A stretch of DNA of 64,000 nt from Prochlorococcus sp. AG-363-O06 (GCA_003280085.1 QCFY01000003.1:62001-126000), one strand, 5' to 3'. Numbered from the stretch's first letter, positions 30,104 to 39,278 are shown. Program-made: numbers and translations. Notes: generated from the letters alone by a model not told the origin.

Positions 30104-30685
30104 TTACTCAGAGTCTGAATTAGGAAGATCTAGGTCTTTGTAGGATGAGTCACGAGTTTTTAGATGCTTTATTAGAGAAGCTGGGCTTGTGGTTTCAAGA
30201 AAACGTCTGAATTCATGCTGATCTTCTAGATCAGCATCAGCATCCACTGGAATTGACGCTTCTGCGACAACTTCTTCAAGCATCCAAATACTACATTTGC
30301 TTCTTACTGCCAAGGCAATTGCATCGCTTGGCCTCGCATCAATTTCAATCAGCTTGTTTGTGTCTTTGCATGGACTCTTCTTTGCATCAGGTTGCTCACC
30401 TTTTTTTTTAATGACCTTTAATTGGAGAATTGCTTGGAATGTGCCTTTTTCTATTGCAGGAATAACAACGCGATCTAAATGAAGATTGCCTGCTTTCAAA
30501 ATCGATATCATTAGGTCATGAGTAATAGGACTCTCTCTATGGTGGAAGCCAGCCATAATGTTATGTGCTTGGGCATGGTCTATCCAAATGGGGACTTGTC
30601 TTCGCCCTGAAGGATCACGAAGTAGCACAATTGGCATTTTTTTTGATGCATCTAAGGCGAGACCGGCAATGCTCATCTCGACCAC
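30104..30685 (-). CDS. BFN (bifunctional nuclease, DUF151) domain protein
   Basis: A protein of 193 aa that starts VEMSIAGLALDASKKMPIVLLRDPSGRRQVPIWI, with HAQAHNIMAGFHHRESPITHDLM and the strongly conserved ARPSDAIALAVRSKCSIWM. These define the BFN domain. Homologues in plants and Thermotoga have been tied to DNA or RNA cleavage. The acidic C-terminus is not conserved. It is divergent from ribE. Confidence 0.85.
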   Translation of the reverse strand: MVEMSIAGLALDASKKMPIVLLRDPSGRRQVPIWIDHAQAHNIMAGFHHRESPITHDLMISILKAGNLHLDRVVIPAIEKGTFQAILQLKVIKKKGEQPDAKKSPCKDTNKLIEIDARPSDAIALAVRSKCSIWMLEEVVAEASIPVDADADLEDQHEFRRFLETTSPASLIKHLKTRDSSYKDLDLPNSDSE

Positions 30686-30743
30686 GGGTTCCTCCTCCTT
30701 TTTCTTTGATTATGACTAATGAAAGTTGTGGAGGCTTAATTTA

Positions 30744-31409
30744 ATGTTTACAGGGCTAATTCAGACTATTGGGAAGATTCAACGCCAAGGCAATGGTCTT
30801 GAGGTTCAAGTTCGTGAAGGTTTCCCCTCTCTAAAGATTGGAGATAGTATCGCTGTAGATGGTGTTTGCTTGACAGCCTCAGTTTTAACAAAAGCTGGTT
30901 TTCTTGCAGATGTTAGTGAAGAGACATTCAGTAGGACGACGTTGGGAGAAAAAGCGAATCAGCATGGTTTGGTTAATCTAGAACCAGCACTCCGCTTGTC
31001 TGATCGATTAGGAGGTCACTTGGTTGGCGGACACGTTGACGGCCTTGGCGAAATCGTTGAGGTTAAATCAATGCAAAATTCTTGGCATCTTGAAACTAGG
31101 TTGTATGAACCTGATTTTGGTAAATATATTTGTAAAAAAGGAAGTATTGCTTTAAATGGAATCAGCTTGACGATAGCCGGCAGCTCATATGAAGGCGATC
31201 TTTTTTGGATGTCTGTAATTCCTCATACTTGGGAAGCGACCACTTTGAAATACCTTAAGGCCGGAGAAAAAGTAAATCTTGAGTTTGACTTAATGGCTAA
31301 ATATGCAGAAAGTTTAATGATAAAAAATACTCAAAATGTTAAAGAACTAATGAACTCTAAAAATGAAACTATTACTGAAGAATGGCTGAATAAACAAGGC
31401 TGGTATTGA
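30744..31409 (+). CDS. ribE: Riboflavin synthase, alpha chain
   Basis: A protein of 221 aa from the ATG at 30744; a GGAGG Shine-Dalgarno at 30730-30734 decides this start over the in-frame TTG at 30726. Two lumazine-binding repeats are seen: MFTGLIQTIGKIQ with GDSIAVDGVCLTAS, and GHVDGLGEIVEV with GSIALNGISLTIAG. It makes riboflavin from two lumazine molecules. The C-terminal tail (about 195-221) is Asn- and Lys-rich and is not part of the core. Confidence 0.96.
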   Translation: MFTGLIQTIGKIQRQGNGLEVQVREGFPSLKIGDSIAVDGVCLTASVLTKAGFLADVSEETFSRTTLGEKANQHGLVNLEPALRLSDRLGGHLVGGHVDGLGEIVEVKSMQNSWHLETRLYEPDFGKYICKKGSIALNGISLTIAGSSYEGDLFWMSVIPHTWEATTLKYLKAGEKVNLEFDLMAKYAESLMIKNTQNVKELMNSKNETITEEWLNKQGWY

Positions 31410-31474
31410 TAACCAAACTGCTTTTAAATTAAGTTCCCCTTGAAATTTGTAGTCAAGTACTCAAAGAAAAAGTA

Positions 31475-31503
31475 AAGGTCAGTTGGTGAGTTCAAATGAC
31501 CTT
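31475..31503 (-). terminator. Putative terminator of the cyAbrB gene
   Basis: Arms AAGGTCA and TGACCTT (31475-31481 and 31497-31503) form a 7-bp stem with a 15-nt loop. On the minus strand a U-rich stretch (TACTTTTTCTTT) follows. The first arm overlaps the stop codon. The stem is short, so this is a moderate call. Confidence 0.4.
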
Positions 31504-31864
31504 AGTCTTTTTCCCCTTCTAAGGGTATTAGTGAGATGGCTTTGGAATCTCGTTTTAGTTCAATGCGGAACTCTTGGCCAGGCTCTAGGCCAAGTTTACG
31601 GGTATAAGCATGCCCAATAAGCAAATTTCCATTCCCGTGAACGCATGTCCGGAATTCTGCTTGCCTGCCACGAGAAGAGCGACCTCCTGGCCTGCCTGTA
31701 CTAGAGCGAAGTTTGTATCCTTTTGCTTCCACAAGGGCTTTATAGAAGCTTTTGCGCAAGACCCTTCCACTAGGCCCTACGTAACCACATCCTTTAGCAA
31801 TTTCATCCTCTGGACGATTGCTGAGTGACCTGGCTTTGTCAAGAAGTTCTTTTCCTACCAGCAT
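31502..31864 (-). CDS. cyAbrB-type transcriptional regulator
   Basis: A basic 120-aa protein with the cyanobacterial AbrB-like C-terminal swapped-hairpin region (FRTCVHGNGNLLIGHAYTRKLGLEPGQEFRIELKRDSKAISLIPLEG). The family-specific N-terminal part reads GCGYVGPSGRVLRKSFYKALVEAKGYKL. cyAbrB proteins are general regulators of carbon and nitrogen genes that bind DNA with little sequence specificity. It is the first gene downstream of the ctaCDE operon on the same strand. Confidence 0.9.
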   Translation of the reverse strand: MLVGKELLDKARSLSNRPEDEIAKGCGYVGPSGRVLRKSFYKALVEAKGYKLRSSTGRPGGRSSRGRQAEFRTCVHGNGNLLIGHAYTRKLGLEPGQEFRIELKRDSKAISLIPLEGEKD

Positions 31865-31955
31865 ATCGCGGTATTAATTGAATGAATTCTGACTTGTAAG
31901 TTCAACGCTGGCAAGGGATTGTTCCATTTTTTCTATTGGCCACAAAATATTCAAC

Positions 31956-32558
31956 TTAAAGGAGGTAAAGGATGATGAATAAAATTACCCATATCCCATC
32001 GACGAAATGCCAGTACAGCTCTGCAGCTTCTAATGGAAAACGGTTCTCATTTGTTATGCGCCCGCCTGGAGATCGTGCTTGCCACCAAACAATTAAAATC
32101 ATTAATGTGCCAAGAGTTACATGTAGTCCATGAAAGCCTGTTAAGGCATAAAAAGTGCTCGCGTAGAGATTGTCTGTTAATCCAAAAGGAAGTGTGAAAT
32201 ATTCGAACATTTGACTAATGAGGAAGGCCAGACCTAGCCCGGCCGTGATTATTAGCCACTGCTGACATAACTTTGAATTTTTTTGATGTAGAGCTTTTCC
32301 AGCACGGTGAAAAGTTGCACTACTGACTAGCAGCAAAATTGTGTTCAAGGTTGGCAAAGGAAGCTCTAATTCATAAATTGCATCGGGGAGTAAAGGATTG
32401 ACGGCTTTAAAAGTTAAATATGCTGCGAAAAAACCTGCAAAGGTCATTCCATCCGCAATTAAAAAGCCTATTAATCCAAATAATCGATGGTCACCATGCT
32501 CTTCAGGCTGGGGTTGTTCTAATTCAGATTTTTTTTCGACAGAAGATGAAATAGTCAT
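31956..32558 (-). CDS. ctaE: Cytochrome c oxidase subunit III
   Basis: A 200-aa protein with five membrane helices, as in short bacterial subunit III. FLIADGMTFAGFFAAYLTFK and the conserved GFHGLHVTLGTLMILIVWW and AAELYWHFVDGIWVILFI identify it. It stabilises the oxidase and helps proton uptake. Its start overlaps the ctaD stop by 4 nt. Last gene of ctaCDE. Confidence 0.97.
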   Translation of the reverse strand: MTISSSVEKKSELEQPQPEEHGDHRLFGLIGFLIADGMTFAGFFAAYLTFKAVNPLLPDAIYELELPLPTLNTILLLVSSATFHRAGKALHQKNSKLCQQWLIITAGLGLAFLISQMFEYFTLPFGLTDNLYASTFYALTGFHGLHVTLGTLMILIVWWQARSPGGRITNENRFPLEAAELYWHFVDGIWVILFIILYLL

Positions 32559-34234
32559 TTTTTTTGCATTGTTTTTTCAAAGTCATTGGACTGATCTGTT
32601 ACTTCAGAATGTTGTTGATCTTCTTTTTTGCCATAGCCATAAGGCTCGACTACGAGAGGAGCTTCTCCATCCCAGTTCTCAACAGGAGGAGGAGAGCTTG
32701 TCAGCCATTCGGGTGTAAGTGCTTCCCACGGATTGTCACCTGCTTTGGGACCTTTAAACGCACTGCTAATAACATTCCATAGAAATGGCAATGTACTTAT
32801 AGCCATAAGCAGTGCTCCTACGCTACTTAATTGATTTACAAACGCAAATTGAGGGTCATATTCAGCGACACGTCTAGGCATTCCATTTAGGCCTAACCAG
32901 TGTTGAGGAGCAAAACAAAGGTTGAAGCCAATAAATGTAATGACGAAGTGAATTCTTCCAAGAGTCTCATCCAACATTCTTCCTGTGAATTTGGGATACC
33001 AGTGGTAGATTGAGGAGAATATTACAAATACCGAGCCGCCATAGACAATGTAGTGAAAATGGGCAACTACGAAGTAGGTATCATGTACATGAATATCAAA
33101 AGGCACTTGAGCAAGAGCTACTCCTGTTATTCCACCTAAGACAAAGTTAATTATAAAACCACAGGAAAATAGTACAGCAGAGTTTAAGGATATTTTCCCT
33201 CCCCATAATGTTGCGACCCAATTGAAGAATTTGATTCCAGTTGGTACAGCAATGAAGGATGTGGCAATAGTAAAAAATAGTCTCATCCATGGCGGCGTAC
33301 CGCTTGTAAACATGTGGTGAGCCCAAACAACAAGGCCTAGGACAACGATGGCCATAATTGAGTAAACCATAGTTGTGTATCCAAATAATGGTTTTCTGCA
33401 ATGAACGGGAAGCACTTCACTTACCAACCCAAATGCTGGTAATACCATTATGTATACGGCTGGATGTGAGTAGAACCAGAAAAGATGTTGGTAGACAATT
33501 ACATTGCCACCAAGAGTTGGATTAAAAAATCCAGTATGGGCAACTATATCGAAGCTTAAAAGTATTAATGTTCCAGCTAAGACAGGAGTAGATAGTACAA
33601 CAAGAATGCTAGTACCAAGCATCGCCCAACAATACATTGGGAGTTGCATTAACTTTAGATTTGGTCTGCGTAATTTTAGTATGGTTGCTATAAAATTAAT
33701 TCCTCCAAAAATAGAACTTCCTCCAAGAAGTAGAACACTTAGTATCCAAATTATTTGACCTGCAGCAGGAGTGGTAATGCTTAAAGGGGGGTAGGCAGTC
33801 CATCCAGATTCGGCCGCACCAGTAATGAAATAACTGCTTATTAGCATTAGGCCTGCAGGGGGAATTAGCCAAAATGCCACCGCATTTAAGCGAGGGAATG
33901 CCATGTCCCTTGCTCCTACATAAAAGGGTATTAGATAGTTACCAAATGCCCCATTAACTACTGGAACTATCCATAAAAATATCATTATTGTTCCATGAAG
34001 TGTTAAGACTTGGTTGTATATATCTCTGGGCATAAAGTCTGAAACTGGACTAGTTAGCTCTATTCGAATTGCGCTAGCAAGTGCACCTCCAATTAAGTAA
34101 AAAAGAAAACCACAAACCAAATATTGTATTCCTATTACTTTGTGATCAAGACTAAAGCTAAAATATTTAAGCCAACCTTTTGGCTGAAGACTTTTTGGTT
34201 CTTGGTTGTTTGGTGTTGAACTTACAATAGTCAT
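32555..34234 (-). CDS. ctaD: Cytochrome c oxidase subunit I
   Basis: This protein has 559 aa from the ATG at 34234, which overlaps the ctaC stop (ATGA). The upstream extension to 34279 lies within ctaC and is rejected. It has the heme and CuB histidines (YNQVLTLHGTIMIFLW; HLFWFYSHPAVYIMVLP; VWAHHMFTSG; HDTYFVVAHFHYIVYGG). The YSHPAVY form, with no glutamate before the Tyr, marks an A2-type heme-copper oxidase. It is the catalytic subunit of the aa3-type terminal oxidase in thylakoid or cytoplasmic membrane. Confidence 0.97.
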   Translation of the reverse strand: MTIVSSTPNNQEPKSLQPKGWLKYFSFSLDHKVIGIQYLVCGFLFYLIGGALASAIRIELTSPVSDFMPRDIYNQVLTLHGTIMIFLWIVPVVNGAFGNYLIPFYVGARDMAFPRLNAVAFWLIPPAGLMLISSYFITGAAESGWTAYPPLSITTPAAGQIIWILSVLLLGGSSIFGGINFIATILKLRRPNLKLMQLPMYCWAMLGTSILVVLSTPVLAGTLILLSFDIVAHTGFFNPTLGGNVIVYQHLFWFYSHPAVYIMVLPAFGLVSEVLPVHCRKPLFGYTTMVYSIMAIVVLGLVVWAHHMFTSGTPPWMRLFFTIATSFIAVPTGIKFFNWVATLWGGKISLNSAVLFSCGFIINFVLGGITGVALAQVPFDIHVHDTYFVVAHFHYIVYGGSVFVIFSSIYHWYPKFTGRMLDETLGRIHFVITFIGFNLCFAPQHWLGLNGMPRRVAEYDPQFAFVNQLSSVGALLMAISTLPFLWNVISSAFKGPKAGDNPWEALTPEWLTSSPPPVENWDGEAPLVVEPYGYGKKEDQQHSEVTDQSNDFEKTMQKK

Positions 34235-35067
34235 GACTGTAAAGGAGTTTCCTCTTCTTTGGCATTTTGTTTGAACCAAGCTTCATATGAATCGGGATCT
34301 TCGACTACTACAGTTGATCTCATTCCACCATGATAGGGACCGCATAGTTCAGCACAAATAATGGGATATCTTCCTGGCTTTGTTGGCGTGAAGTTTAAGA
34401 TTGTTGTCTGACCTGGTATTACATCTTGTTTAAGTCTGAACTCTGGGACCCAAAAAGCATGAATTACGTCTTTGGAGATCATTTTCATCGTTACCGGTTG
34501 ACCCGATGGAACATGAAGCTCGCCTGAAATAATGTCACCTTTTGGATAATGAAAAAGAAAAGCAAATTGCATTGCGGTTACTTCTACTGGAAGAGGAGAA
34601 ATAGTTTTGTCTGAACTATTAGTAAATGATGTTTCTTTAGAACCAATACCCCCCCAAATTTTCTGCTCAACTTCTATTGATTTCTCATTGTGTCCTCCAT
34701 GGGATAGAGGTTGCATCCCCCCCATTCGCTCGTAAATATCATAGCTATATAGCCCTACAAACAAAACTACTACGGCTGGCACAGCTGTCCATAAAATTTC
34801 TAAAGGTAGATTTCCTTCTAATGCAATCCCATCACCAGAATCTCCAGGGCGTCTACGAAATTTAATTAAGCTAAAAACAACCAGTCCAAGCATTCCTACG
34901 AAAAGGATGATCCCAATCGTGAATAAAACCTTGAAAAGTTCGTCATAGATAGGTGCGTTGGTGCTTGCATCAATAGGAAGGGGATTGAGGTTTTGTCCGC
35001 TCCAAACCCCCCCTGCTATAAGCCCAAGTCCAAGCAAGAAAATATAAATAGCTGATCTATTGAACAA
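34231..35067 (-). CDS. ctaC: Cytochrome c oxidase subunit II
   Basis: A 278-aa protein with two membrane helices (about 5-22 and 45-68) and a lumenal cupredoxin domain. The CuA site is seen in SKDVIHAFWVPEF and CAELCGPYHGGM. The only start in this position is a TTG at 35067 with no clear Shine-Dalgarno. It receives electrons from cytochrome c6 or plastocyanin. First gene of ctaCDE, divergent from ctaA. Confidence 0.95.
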   Translation of the reverse strand: MFNRSAIYIFLLGLGLIAGGVWSGQNLNPLPIDASTNAPIYDELFKVLFTIGIILFVGMLGLVVFSLIKFRRRPGDSGDGIALEGNLPLEILWTAVPAVVVLFVGLYSYDIYERMGGMQPLSHGGHNEKSIEVEQKIWGGIGSKETSFTNSSDKTISPLPVEVTAMQFAFLFHYPKGDIISGELHVPSGQPVTMKMISKDVIHAFWVPEFRLKQDVIPGQTTILNFTPTKPGRYPIICAELCGPYHGGMRSTVVVEDPDSYEAWFKQNAKEEETPLQS

Positions 35068-35335
35068 TTAATCAACGCATTTACATAATCCAGGTTATTG
35101 AGAACAGCTGCCTTAATTATTGAGGGATTATTAAGGCAGTGGGTGATTTGATTGAAAGGCTTATGCAGACTGGGTTTTGCCTGTCTTTATGCCAACTTAA
35201 GATTTCGCTTCTGTCAGGAATGGGAGATTTTGAGACCTCAATTGGTGTTGTAGAGGTCCATACAACGTGACGTGTAGAGACTAATCGCTACGTTTCAAAA
35301 AAGCTCTCTACTCAGCAAGGCTCTGATTTGATCAA
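35068..35335. promoter_or_regulatory. Divergent ctaC/ctaA promoter region with inverted repeat
   Basis: A 268-nt gap with no gene. It must hold the promoters of ctaCDE and ctaAB. A perfect 10-bp inverted repeat with arms CTGCCTTAAT (35108-35117) and ATTAAGGCAG (35130-35139) lies 41 nt upstream of ctaC. No U-run follows. It could be a regulator site or a structure in the ctaC leader; I cannot assign a factor. Confidence 0.4.
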
Positions 35336-36247
35336 TTGAAGGCCCCTTCTTTAGTCCCTATTCGTTGGCGAATGGCCCAACTTGCTTCACACCTTGTAGT
35401 GGCTCTAATAGCTCTCGTGGTGATTGGGGGGGCTACTCGCGTTATGGAGGCAGGGTTGGCTTGCCCTGACTGGCCTCTTTGCTATGGGTCTTTTTTTCCT
35501 GGGAATCAGATGAATGTCCAGGTTTTTTTAGAGTGGCTGCACCGTCTTGATGCTTTTTTAGTAGGGACTGCTCTTTTGGCGCAACTTTGGATATCAATTG
35601 TTTGGCACAATCATTTGCCAAATTGGTTCCCATGGGCTTGTGCCAGCCTCTTGCTTTTAGTCGCCATTCAAGGAGGTCTTGGCGCAATGACAGTTCTTCA
35701 GCTGCTACCTACTACTGTGGTCACTGCTCATTTAGCTGTCGCATTAGTTTTAGTTGCAGTTATGAGTGGATTGACTCAGATCTTGTTATCACCTAGTTCA
35801 TTTGCTGATGTACCTATTTGGTGGAGAATGATGGGTGGGGTTGCTTTGCTCTCTGTATTTGCGCAGAGTTTAATCGGTGCTCGTATGGCGACATCATGGG
35901 GTGCCCAAAGATGTCTTTTGCAGCTTCAAGATTGTCAATTGCTTGACTTTCATCGCGGTTTTGCTGGAATCGCATCGATTTTGATTTTGGTTTTTATTGT
36001 TACTTCGATTGTTTTTGGAGGTTGGCCACGTAGCCAATGGCCTTTCTTTGCAGCTATTTCTGGGTTAGTTTTTGGGCAGATAACTCTTGGCTTGATATCT
36101 GTCAAATTGGACCTTTCTCAACCATTTTTGACTATTGGACACCAGTTGTTGGCTGTTCTTCTAGTTGCTTTTTTAGCGGCTCTTACTTTTAAGTCCCCAG
36201 TGACTTTTGTTCAATATCATCCGACTTCAACTCTAAATCTTTTTTGA
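35336..36247 (+). CDS. ctaA: Heme A synthase
   Basis: A 303-aa protein with about eight membrane helices. It starts (from TTG 35336; ATG 35372 is an alternative) with the family motif GGATRVMEAGLACPDWPLCYG, whose cysteines are typical of the type-2 enzyme. The histidines in EWLHRLDAF, TAHLAVALVL and IGHQLLAVLLV bind heme. It oxidises heme O to heme A for CtaD. It is followed by ctaB after 9 nt. Confidence 0.93.
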   Translation: MKAPSLVPIRWRMAQLASHLVVALIALVVIGGATRVMEAGLACPDWPLCYGSFFPGNQMNVQVFLEWLHRLDAFLVGTALLAQLWISIVWHNHLPNWFPWACASLLLLVAIQGGLGAMTVLQLLPTTVVTAHLAVALVLVAVMSGLTQILLSPSSFADVPIWWRMMGGVALLSVFAQSLIGARMATSWGAQRCLLQLQDCQLLDFHRGFAGIASILILVFIVTSIVFGGWPRSQWPFFAAISGLVFGQITLGLISVKLDLSQPFLTIGHQLLAVLLVAFLAALTFKSPVTFVQYHPTSTLNLF

Positions 36248-36256
36248 ACTCAACTC

Positions 36257-37264
36257 ATGGTTAGCTCAACACCAGAGACACTAATTACAGGAATTCCTCT
36301 TTCTAGGGAAGAGGTTGTTCCTTCTCGCAAAGTGGTTAAGCTTCCACCTTGGTTAGAGGTTGCAAAGCCGCGCTTAATCCCCCTTTTGCTAGCAACTACT
36401 TTGGGGGGGATGGCTTTGACTGAAGGCTGGCCAGTTCCTTCTCTGAGATTAATTTGCACTTTAGTTGGAGGATCTCTTGCGGCGGCGGCGGCGGCTGTTC
36501 TTAATTGCCTCTGGGAAAAGGATCTAGATGGACGAATGAAGAGAACAAGTCATCGTGCTTTACCATCTGGCCGAATATCTACTAAGGCTGCTTTTCTCGG
36601 AGCAATCTTTTGTACTTTAGTTGCTTCGGGTTTGTTGATTGGTGGAGTTAATTGCTTGGCAGCAAGTTTGGCTTTGATGGGTTTGTGTAGTTATGTGGTT
36701 TTATATACTGCAATTTTAAAGCCAAGAACTTCTTTAAATATCGTTATTGGTGGAATCGCTGGAGCTATTCCACCTTTAGTAGGTGCTGCTGCAGCTACTG
36801 GGTCTATTGGATTGGGTGGTTGGTGGCTTTTTACTTTGATAATGATATGGACACCTGCACACTTTTGGGCGCTAGCGCTTCTACTTAAAGACGACTACAA
36901 AGCTGTCGGGATCCCAATGCTTCCAGTAATTAAAGGGCCAGTAGTTACTGCAAATGCAATTAAAAGGTATAGCTTGGCAACAGTTATATTAAGTGGTTTT
37001 GGAGTCTGGGCCCTTCCTGAAGGAGGGTTGCTTTATGGGATTTTGGTCCTGCCATTTAATGCAAGGCTTCTCCAAATGGTTAGGCGACTAGTTGATAGCC
37101 CTGAAGATTCTGGACTCGCCAAGGGGATTTTTCGATGGTCCATTTTTTATATGTTTGGAATCTGTGGCTTGCTTGTAATGAGTAGGTCAATAATGGCCGT
37201 TGAATTTGACGCTCAGGCCACTACCCTTTTCAGCCATATGGCTGAAAACTTTTCATCTTTCTAG
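36257..37264 (+). CDS. ctaB: Heme O synthase (protoheme IX farnesyltransferase)
   Basis: A UbiA-fold protein of 335 aa. It shows [23 protein letters not shown], the DxxxD prenyl-diphosphate site, and [27 protein letters not shown], the second aspartate-rich motif. A run of GGC/GCG codons near 36480 encodes six alanines. The 3' end contains a terminator-like palindrome. With ctaA it makes heme A. Confidence 0.95.
   Translation: MVSSTPETLITGIPLSREEVVPSRKVVKLPPWLEVAKPRLIPLLLATTLGGMALTEGWPVPSLRLICTLVGGSLAAAAAAVLNCLWEKDLDGRMKRTSHRALPSGRISTKAAFLGAIFCTLVASGLLIGGVNCLAASLALMGLCSYVVLYTAILKPRTSLNIVIGGIAGAIPPLVGAAAATGSIGLGGWWLFTLIMIWTPAHFWALALLLKDDYKAVGIPMLPVIKGPVVTANAIKRYSLATVILSGFGVWALPEGGLLYGILVLPFNARLLQMVRRLVDSPEDSGLAKGIFRWSIFYMFGICGLLVMSRSIMAVEFDAQATTLFSHMAENFSSF
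37227..37260 (+). terminator. Terminator hairpin embedded in the end of ctaB
   Basis: A perfect palindrome with 9-bp arms TTTTCAGCC and GGCTGAAAA around ATAT (37227-37248), followed by CTTTTCATCTTT. It lies in the last twelve ctaB codons ([12 protein letters not shown]). It fits a Rho-independent terminator that uses coding sequence, and would separate ctaAB from the downstream ABC genes. Confidence 0.5.
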
Positions 37265-37356
37265 ATATCCAAAGATTTAATCTGAGCCTATTTAAATATT
37301 CTACTTACTTTGCCCATTAGATTTGCCAAAATATTTAGCAGGACCTTTTTTTATTG

Positions 37357-38370
37357 ATGTCTGTTATTGAGCTTCAAAACTTAGAAAAGTCTTACGGGAA
37401 CATTAAGGCTTTGAATGGGTTGAACCTTAATGTTCCCAGTGGGAGTTTATATGCATTACTTGGCCCTAATGGTGCTGGAAAGACGACAACCATAAGGATC
37501 CTTTGTACGTTATTAGCTCCTGACTCTGGAAGTGTACGAGTGGCTGGGTTGAATGCATTAACTCATCCAAGAGAAGTTCGTAAGGAAATAGGATATGTAG
37601 CTCAGGAAGTTTCAATTGATAAGATCCTTACTGGGCGTGAGCTCCTTGAGCTGCAAGCCGATCTCTATCACTTGCCATTAGAGATAAGCAAGTCAAGAAT
37701 CCAGGAATTGATTGAATGTTTAGAGATGAATAGCTGGATTGACCGTAGAAGTGGGTCTTTTTCTGGAGGAATGCGAAGGAGGTTAGATCTTGCAACAGGT
37801 TTGCTACATCATCCTCAAATTCTGATTTTGGATGAACCCACGGTTGGTTTAGATATAGAAAGTAGAGCAGCAATATGGCAGTTATTAATTGAGTTAAAAC
37901 AGAAGGGTACTACTATTTTGCTTAGTAGCCATTATCTTGAGGAAGTAGATGCTCTTGCTGATCAGATAGCAATAGTTGATGAGGGTATGGTAATTGCTGA
38001 AGGAGCTCCGCATAAGCTTAAGCAGCAGTTAGGTGGTGACCGTGTGACTTTGAGAGTTCGTGAATTTAGCGATGAAAATGAGTCTTTCCAAGTAAAACAA
38101 TTGCTTGAGAATATAGAAGGTGTTAGTCAGGTTGTAGTTAACCGCGCACAAGGTTTCTCTTTGAATCTTGTTGTTGATAATGAGATGGCTTTGCAGCGGT
38201 TAGAAGGCAGATTAGATGATTCTGATTTTCAGATTTTTGCAATGTCTAAAAGTCGTCCAAGCTTGGATGATGTTTATTTGCAGGCAACAGGTAGAACTCT
38301 AATGGATGCTGAATTGGCAACTGCTGGGAAGAGAGATCTAAAGCTTGAGAATAAAAATTCAATGAGGTAA
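37357..38370 (+). CDS. ABC transporter ATP-binding protein (ABC-2 type exporter)
   Basis: A protein of 337 aa from the ATG at 37357; a TTG three bases upstream also exists. Walker A GPNGAGKTTTIRILC, signature FSGGMRRRLDLATGLLHHP and Walker B ILILDEPTVGLD are seen. The C-terminal extension (about 220-337) is of the DrrA/NodI type. It forms an exporter with the permease encoded 49 nt downstream. The substrate is unknown. A long hairpin lies at codons 14-27. Confidence 0.9.
   Translation: MSVIELQNLEKSYGNIKALNGLNLNVPSGSLYALLGPNGAGKTTTIRILCTLLAPDSGSVRVAGLNALTHPREVRKEIGYVAQEVSIDKILTGRELLELQADLYHLPLEISKSRIQELIECLEMNSWIDRRSGSFSGGMRRRLDLATGLLHHPQILILDEPTVGLDIESRAAIWQLLIELKQKGTTILLSSHYLEEVDALADQIAIVDEGMVIAEGAPHKLKQQLGGDRVTLRVREFSDENESFQVKQLLENIEGVSQVVVNRAQGFSLNLVVDNEMALQRLEGRLDDSDFQIFAMSKSRPSLDDVYLQATGRTLMDAELATAGKRDLKLENKNSMR
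37396..37437 (+). promoter_or_regulatory. 13-bp perfect inverted repeat at the start of the ABC ATPase gene
   Basis: Arms GGGAACATTAAGG (37396-37408) and CCTTAATGTTCCC (37425-37437) match perfectly; loop 16 nt. It lies 39 nt inside the coding sequence, codons 14-27. No U-run follows, so it is not a normal terminator. The mRNA would form a stable hairpin near the ribosome entry site, which could slow translation or guide processing. Confidence 0.45.
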
Positions 38371-38419
38371 AAGTTAACTCTCTAAATGTTTTTGTCTCAA
38401 CATTACTTTCTTATTGAAC

Positions 38420-39274
38420 ATGTCTAGTCAGCCTTCTGTTACCAACACTTCTACTTTATCCTCTGGAGCGATTTCGGAATTAAGGCAGGAAACACTTGCT
38501 CTTACTAAACGGCTTTTCTTGCAACTGCTTCGGCGACCCTCGACTTTGATTGCCGGGATCCTCCAACCGCTTATTTGGCTCGTGTTTTTTGGGGCCTTAT
38601 TTGCTAATGCCCCAGATGCTTTGTTGCCAGGTGGAATTAGCTATGGAAGATTCTTGGGTGCAGGAGTGATTGTATTTACTGCCTTTAGTGGAGCACTCAA
38701 TGCAGGCTTGCCAGTTATGTTTGACCGCGAATTTGGTTTTCTTAACCGTCTTTTGGTTGCGCCCTTACGAAGTCGTAGCTCGATAGTTCTTGCTTCGGTT
38801 ATCTATATAACAGCGATAAGTTTAATCCAGAGTTTTGCAATTATGGCCACTGCCTTCCTGTTGGGGTATGGATGGCCAGGGGCGGTAGGGTTCCTTGTTG
38901 TTATAGGGACACTTTTATTATTAGTTTTTGCAGTTACTGCATTAAGTCTTGGTTTGGCATTTGCGTTGCCAGGACATATTGAACTTATAGCCGTCATCTT
39001 TGTTGTCAACTTGCCATTGTTATTTGCCAGTACGGCATTGGCTCCAATTTCTTTCATGCCTAATTGGTTGGGCTGGCTAGCGACGCTAAATCCCCTTACC
39101 TTTGCTATAGAGCCCATCCGTGCTGCTTATGCAGGTCCGTTGGATCTTCAACATGTTCTCCTTCATGCTCCTTATGGAGATGTGAATGGTTATGCATGCC
39201 TAAGTGTGCTGATGCTGCTTGCTATAGGGCTTTTCTTTTTGATCGCCCCCTTACTGAACCGCAAACTTTCTTGA
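38420..39274 (+). CDS. ABC-2 type transporter permease
   Basis: A 284-aa protein from the ATG at 38420, with six membrane helices in ABC-2 order. RRPSTLIAGILQPLIWLVFFGALFANAP leads in, and FDREFGFLNRLLVAPLRSRSSIVLA is the cytoplasmic coupling helix. LFASTALAPISFMPNWLGWLATLNPLTFAIEPIRAAY is the ABC-2 signature. It pairs with the ATPase just upstream. DrrB-like drug or lipid export is possible. Confidence 0.9.
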   Translation: MSSQPSVTNTSTLSSGAISELRQETLALTKRLFLQLLRRPSTLIAGILQPLIWLVFFGALFANAPDALLPGGISYGRFLGAGVIVFTAFSGALNAGLPVMFDREFGFLNRLLVAPLRSRSSIVLASVIYITAISLIQSFAIMATAFLLGYGWPGAVGFLVVIGTLLLLVFAVTALSLGLAFALPGHIELIAVIFVVNLPLLFASTALAPISFMPNWLGWLATLNPLTFAIEPIRAAYAGPLDLQHVLLHAPYGDVNGYACLSVLMLLAIGLFFLIAPLLNRKLS

Positions 39275-39278
39275 TCCC

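Noticed and set aside
31972-32133. Plus-strand 53-aa frame with a perfect AGGAGG Shine-Dalgarno
   Set aside because: It lies fully antisense to the 3' end of ctaE; the apparent Shine-Dalgarno is the complement of the last ctaE codons. No membrane or known domain is seen.
36479-36497. GCG/GGC triplet run
   Set aside because: It encodes a poly-alanine piece of ctaB in a membrane helix; kept only as a remark there.
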